Positions 5,945 to 9,745 of a stretch of 9,745 nucleotides of DNA are shown piece by piece. The stretch covers positions 1-9,745 of the forward strand of contig JAEYQF010000001.1 of the NCBI GenBank assembly GCA_023410155.1. The letters are read 5' to 3'. Source of the DNA: Verrucomicrobiota bacterium. GTDB lineage: Bacteria; Verrucomicrobiota; Verrucomicrobiia; Opitutales; Opitutaceae. The notes under the pieces were generated by a model that was given only the letters and a program-made list of their open reading frames with translations, did no database searches and was not told where the DNA came from. The translations under genes were made by a program, and so were the position numbers. Numbering within the stretch: position 1 is the first letter of the stretch; every line of letters begins with the position of its first letter.

Positions 5945-6435
5945 ATCTTCGCCTCGCCGGGGAACTCGATCTGCCCGCCATCGTGGGGATCTACAATTCC
6001 ATCATCCCAGGTCGCATGGTGACGGCAGATCTCGAACCCGTGACGGTCGAGAGCCGGCGCGCCTGGCTGCAGGCGCACGACCCCGCGAAACGGCCGATCT
6101 TCGTGTTCGAAGATCCTTCCGGCTCGATTCGGGCTTGGTTGAGTTTCGACACCTTCTACCCGCGCGCCGCTTACGATGGCACTGCCATGATCGCGATCTA
6201 CGTGGACGAGAAACACCGGCGGACCGGGCTGGGCCGCCAACTTCTCACCGAAGCGATCAACCGCGCTCCGCAACTCGGATTGCACACGCTGCTGGGCTAC
6301 ATCTTCGCGCACAACGAACCCAGTTTGAAGTTCTTTGCGGCCTTCGGCTTCGAGCGATGGGCCCATCTGCCGCGGGTCGCCAATCTCGACGGTGTCCAGC
6401 GCGACCTGATCATCGTGGGGAAGCGGATTAGGTGA
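5941..6435 (+). CDS. GNAT N-acetyltransferase, phosphinothricin/L-amino-acid acetyltransferase (Pat/MnaT) type
   Basis: This 164-residue single-domain GNAT protein has the usual length of the Pat/MnaT group, which acetylates the amine of amino-acid-like substrates such as methionine sulfoximine, or of phosphinothricin. Visible features are the N-terminal RLAGELDLPAIVGIYN (4-19), the acetyl-CoA-binding strand and loop AIYVDEKHRRTGLGRQLL (85-102, with RxxGxG as R94-T-G-L-G), LGYIFAHNEPSLKFFAAFGFE (118-138) and the C-terminal strand VQRDLIIVGKR (152-162). The position often held by His before the GF pair is Phe-Ala here (KFFAAFGF). Its ATG overlaps the previous stop by 4 nt, which explains the lack of any ribosome-binding motif (CCGCCCTCCC precedes the start). 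The true substrate is unknown. It is the last gene of the + strand run. Confidence 0.85.
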   Translation: MNLRLAGELDLPAIVGIYNSIIPGRMVTADLEPVTVESRRAWLQAHDPAKRPIFVFEDPSGSIRAWLSFDTFYPRAAYDGTAMIAIYVDEKHRRTGLGRQLLTEAINRAPQLGLHTLLGYIFAHNEPSLKFFAAFGFERWAHLPRVANLDGVQRDLIIVGKRIR

Positions 6436-6438
6436 GCC

Positions 6439-6455
6439 GATCGAAACCTTCGATC
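6439..6455 (+). terminator. Short hairpin right after the acetyltransferase stop
   Basis: GATCGAA (6439-6445) and TTCGATC (6449-6455) are exact reverse complements around a 3-nt loop (ACC), starting 4 nt after the TGA. No T-run follows, so this is at best a weak or factor-assisted terminator. It precedes a much longer inverted repeat in the same gap. Confidence 0.4.
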
Positions 6456-6457
6456 CG

Positions 6458-6536
6458 AAGCGCGGAGACGCAAAGAACGCGAAGTCCCGCCGGGATGACC
6501 TAGCGAACCTTCGCGTTCCTCTGCGTCTTTGCGCTT
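6458..6536. repeat. Second long inverted repeat between convergent genes, probable bidirectional terminator
   Basis: The left arm 6458-6484 (AAGCGCGGAGACGCAAAG, then AACGCGAAG) and right arm 6509-6536 are imperfect reverse complements of 27 and 28 nt: both ends match (AAGCGC and AACGCGAAG), with a few mismatches and one bulge in the middle. The 24-nt loop holds a mini-hairpin, TCCC-GCC-GGGA (6485-6495). Sequences of the GCGGAGACGCAAAG style are familiar to me as dispersed intergenic palindromes in GC-rich environmental bacteria. The element sits 22 bp past the acetyltransferase stop and 14 bp past the xylB stop, so it can fold in transcripts from either side. Its sequence is unrelated to the repeat at 294-391. 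Confidence 0.75.
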
Positions 6537-6550
6537 AAATGCGACCGCTC

Positions 6551-8065
<1,515 letters not shown>

Positions 8066-8126
8066 GGGGATGAAAGCGGCGACAATGCGGCCCGCGTCGC
8101 TGGACGGCAAAACGAAAAGCGTGCTA

Positions 8127-8140
8127 ACGGGTGAACCCGT
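8127..8140. promoter_or_regulatory. Palindrome upstream of xylB, possible operator
   Basis: ACGGGT and ACCCGT are exact reverse complements around a 2-bp centre (GA), 62-75 bp upstream of the xylB ATG and 15 bp from the end of the 22-bp array. Size and position suit an operator for a pentose regulator. No regulator gene is in the window and no second copy of the site is visible, so this is a weak inference. Confidence 0.35.
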
Positions 8141-8155
8141 CGCCAACCGAACACG

Positions 8156-8265
8156 GGCGCGAATCGCGCCGCACCTTGGCGCGACTCGGGACGCACTGAG
8201 GCGCGAATCGGCACGAAACCGGTGCCGAGTCGGCGCGGACGGAGGCGCGAATCGCGGCGCTTACT
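8156..8265. repeat. 22-bp tandem repeat array 2, between the M29 peptidase and xylB
   Basis: Five head-to-tail units start at 8156, 8178, 8200, 8222 and 8244 with exact 22-bp phasing; the last runs 5 bp past the 3' end of the peptidase coding region, covering its TAA stop. Units open GGCGCGA (one opens GTGCCGA), have the dyad centre at position 8, and CGCAC or a relative at 15-19. Dyads are perfect in unit 1 (7-bp arms GGCGCGA and TCGCGCC around an A, 8156-8170) and unit 4 (GCCGA and TCGGC around a G, 8224-8234). Unit 2 here matches unit 5 of the array at 1374-1504 at 17 of 22 positions, with the dyad centre and CGCAC in the same phase, so both arrays belong to one family. Both have the same orientation relative to flanking - strand genes. 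Function is unknown. Confidence 0.85.
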
Positions 8266-9385
8266 TCTTCTTCCCGAGCAAGTAGTCGGGATTCAGTTTG
8301 TGCAGCGCCTTCGGGACGAAGAGGCCGTCTTTGCGGATGAGTTTGCCGTCGAAGTAAATCTCGCCGCCGCCGTATTCCGGGCGCTGGATGCAGACCATGT
8401 CCCAGTGCACCTGCGATTTGTTGCCATTGCCGTAGGTCTCGTAGGCCTGGCCGGGCGTGAAGTGGAAGGAGCCGGCGATCTTCTCGTCAAAGAGGATGTC
8501 GCGCATCGGCTGGAGAATGTGCGGGTTGAAGCCGAGGGCGAACTCCCCGATGTAGCGCGCGCCGGGATCGCTATCGAGGATCTGGTTGAGGCGCTTGGAA
8601 TTATTGGAGGTCGCCTCGACGATCTTGCCGGCCTTGAAGACGAGCCGGATGTTGTCGAACGAGGTGCCGAGATAAACCGTGGGCGCGTTGTATTGGATCA
8701 CGCCTTCGACGGAGTCCTTCACCGGGCAGGAAAACACTTCGCCATCGGGGATGTTGCGCTGGCCGCCGCACGGGCACGCGGGAATGCCCTTGATCGAAAA
8801 CTGGAGATCGGTGCCGGGACCCTTGATGTGCACGCGATCCGTGCGGTCCATGAGCGCCTTCAGCGCCTTCATGCCCGGGATCATGCGGCTGTAGTCGAGC
8901 GTGCAGACGCGGAAATAGAAATCCTCGAACGCCTCGGTGCTCATGCCGGCCTGCTGCGCCATCGCGGACGACGGCCAGCGGAGCACGACCCACTTCGTCT
9001 TGCCCACGCGGTAGTCCAGCACCGGCTTCATGAGACGCGCGATGAGCTGCACCTTCCCTGCCGGCACATCGCTTGATTCGAAGATGTTGTCGGATCCGCG
9101 CAGCGCGATGTAGGCATCCATTTTCTGCATACGCGCGAGCTCAACCTCGGCGTGCGGCGCGTATTGCGCCTCGTCGGCGCCGAGCGCGAGTTCGCGGGTG
9201 ACGCGCGCGTGATTCAAGTTGACCAGCGGATGAGCGCCCCGCGCACGGGCGGCGCGGATGAGTGCGATGACAATCGCATCAGGCACATCGAACGCGTCGA
9301 TGAGGACGCGTTCGCCTTTCTTGAGCGCGGTGGAGAATCCGGTGAGTCCGGCGGCGAGTTCGCCAAAGCGAGGGTCGATCAACAT
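8261..9385 (-). CDS. M29-family metallo-aminopeptidase (AmpS/AmpT-like)
   Basis: This is a 374-residue aminopeptidase of MEROPS family M29, cytosolic enzymes that bind two metals and remove N-terminal residues from peptides. Metal-ligand positions of the family can be placed: E216 in PDGEVFSCP, E281 in YIGEFALGFNP, H308 in SFHFTPGQAYE with Y315, and H327 and D329 in VHWDMV. The N-terminal domain (KKGERVLIDAFDVPDAIVIAL, 22-42) and the DVPAGKVQLIARLM segment (106-119) also fit. The ATG at 9385 is preferred; the frame could start at a TTG three codons earlier. An unusual PACPCGGQ insertion (202-209) precedes the RNIPDGE motif, with another Cys at 220. The product ends in LLGKKK. Its TAA stop lies inside the last unit of the second 22-bp array. 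No Shine-Dalgarno motif is visible. It sits between a probable GH51 enzyme and xylB, with no obvious pathway link to either. Confidence 0.88.
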   Translation of the reverse strand: MLIDPRFGELAAGLTGFSTALKKGERVLIDAFDVPDAIVIALIRAARARGAHPLVNLNHARVTRELALGADEAQYAPHAEVELARMQKMDAYIALRGSDNIFESSDVPAGKVQLIARLMKPVLDYRVGKTKWVVLRWPSSAMAQQAGMSTEAFEDFYFRVCTLDYSRMIPGMKALKALMDRTDRVHIKGPGTDLQFSIKGIPACPCGGQRNIPDGEVFSCPVKDSVEGVIQYNAPTVYLGTSFDNIRLVFKAGKIVEATSNNSKRLNQILDSDPGARYIGEFALGFNPHILQPMRDILFDEKIAGSFHFTPGQAYETYGNGNKSQVHWDMVCIQRPEYGGGEIYFDGKLIRKDGLFVPKALHKLNPDYLLGKKK

Positions 9386-9465
9386 GACGCGCAACTAACG
9401 TGAGCAGAGCGCTCCCGCGCAAGTGGGGATTTCATTGGCCAAGCCGGTTTACGTGCAGGCCACCC

Positions 9466-9745
9466 TCATCGCGCCGCGCTGCGCGCGGGCAGCCGCAGAA
9501 CGGTGACCGAGTCCGCCGGCAGCGACAGGTTGAACTTCGAGCCGGTGACGTTCAGCGGTTCCTCGACGGGTGCGATTTGCGCGGGGTTGTCGAAGGTGTT
9601 GAGCGCCGTCAGGCGATCCGCCCGCAGAAGCGTGCGCGTGCCGGCCCCGACGACGGCAGCGCCGGCGAGCTCCACGCCGAGCGACTCGTCGCCACCGGTC
9701 GCGTTGACCACCTTCACGACCCCTTCGCGCCGCTCTTCGTCGGGC
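9466..9745 (-). CDS. C-terminal fragment of a probable GH51 alpha-L-arabinofuranosidase
   Basis: The frame is open to the right edge of the window, so this is the last 90 or so residues of a larger protein; an in-frame GTG at 9717 is not a credible start. The fragment reads GVVKVVNATGGDESL, then a DRLTALNTFDNPAQIAPVEEPLNVTG section, and closes with FNLSLPADSVTVLRL. This order (VKVVN strand, 'N-x-x-D/N-x-P' segment, 'P-x-x-S-V-T-V-L-R-L' end) is the C-terminal beta domain of GH51 arabinofuranosidases, which cut arabinose off arabinoxylan and arabinan. The catalytic TIM barrel lies outside the window, so the family call rests on this domain alone; another glycoside hydrolase with a similar C-terminal domain is possible. 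It would fit the pentose theme with xylB. It is 80 bp upstream of the aminopeptidase on the same strand. Confidence 0.68.
   Translation of the reverse strand, partial: PDEERREGVVKVVNATGGDESLGVELAGAAVVGAGTRTLLRADRLTALNTFDNPAQIAPVEEPLNVTGSKFNLSLPADSVTVLRLPARSAAR

Noticed and set aside
8066..8146. TTG-initiated extension of xylB
   Set aside because: The extra 27 residues have no FGGY character, and MSLFIGIDSG at 8065 is the classic start.

Overview
This window is GC-rich (roughly 60-65 % by eye), densely coding bacterial chromosome. The set of genes, the near absence of Shine-Dalgarno motifs and the intergenic repeat styles suggest a member of the Verrucomicrobiota, perhaps Opitutaceae. That placement is inference; there is no rRNA or other taxonomic marker here. 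No phage, plasmid, IS element, CRISPR array, tRNA or rRNA is visible.

Layout. (a) 1-272: the 3' end of an unidentified + strand gene. It converges on a - strand block, and the junction holds a long inverted repeat (294-391). (b) 419-3355, - strand: a membrane acyltransferase (3355-2210), mazG (2152-1481) and a XerC/XerD-type recombinase (1363-419). The whole mazG-xer gap is a 22-bp tandem array (1374-1504). (c) 3555-6435, + strand: trpC, rsmA, a small secreted protein and a GNAT acetyltransferase, with gaps of 21 and 47 bp and one ATGA overlap, so probably one operon. (d) 6436-6550: a second convergent junction, with a short hairpin and a second, different long inverted repeat. (e) 6551-9745, - strand: the C-terminal end of a probable GH51 arabinofuranosidase, an M29 aminopeptidase and xylulokinase xylB. 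A second array of the same 22-bp family (8156-8265) lies between the aminopeptidase and xylB.

How the genes fit together. Block (c) is housekeeping: tryptophan synthesis, 16S rRNA dimethylation and amine N-acetylation. Block (e) points to plant-polysaccharide pentose use, with an arabinofuranosidase releasing pentose and XylB phosphorylating xylulose; the aminopeptidase has no obvious place in that pathway. Block (b) mixes nucleotide-pool sanitation (MazG), recombination (Xer) and surface-glycan acylation, with no evident common pathway.

The most interesting signal is non-coding. Two arrays 6.7 kb apart share a 22-bp head-to-tail unit. Each unit carries an imperfect dyad centred on CGANTCG at the same phase, and both arrays lie in gaps between - strand genes in the same orientation. 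I cannot link this to a named repeat family. The two convergent junctions instead carry two unrelated long inverted repeats that look like dispersed elements doubling as bidirectional terminators.
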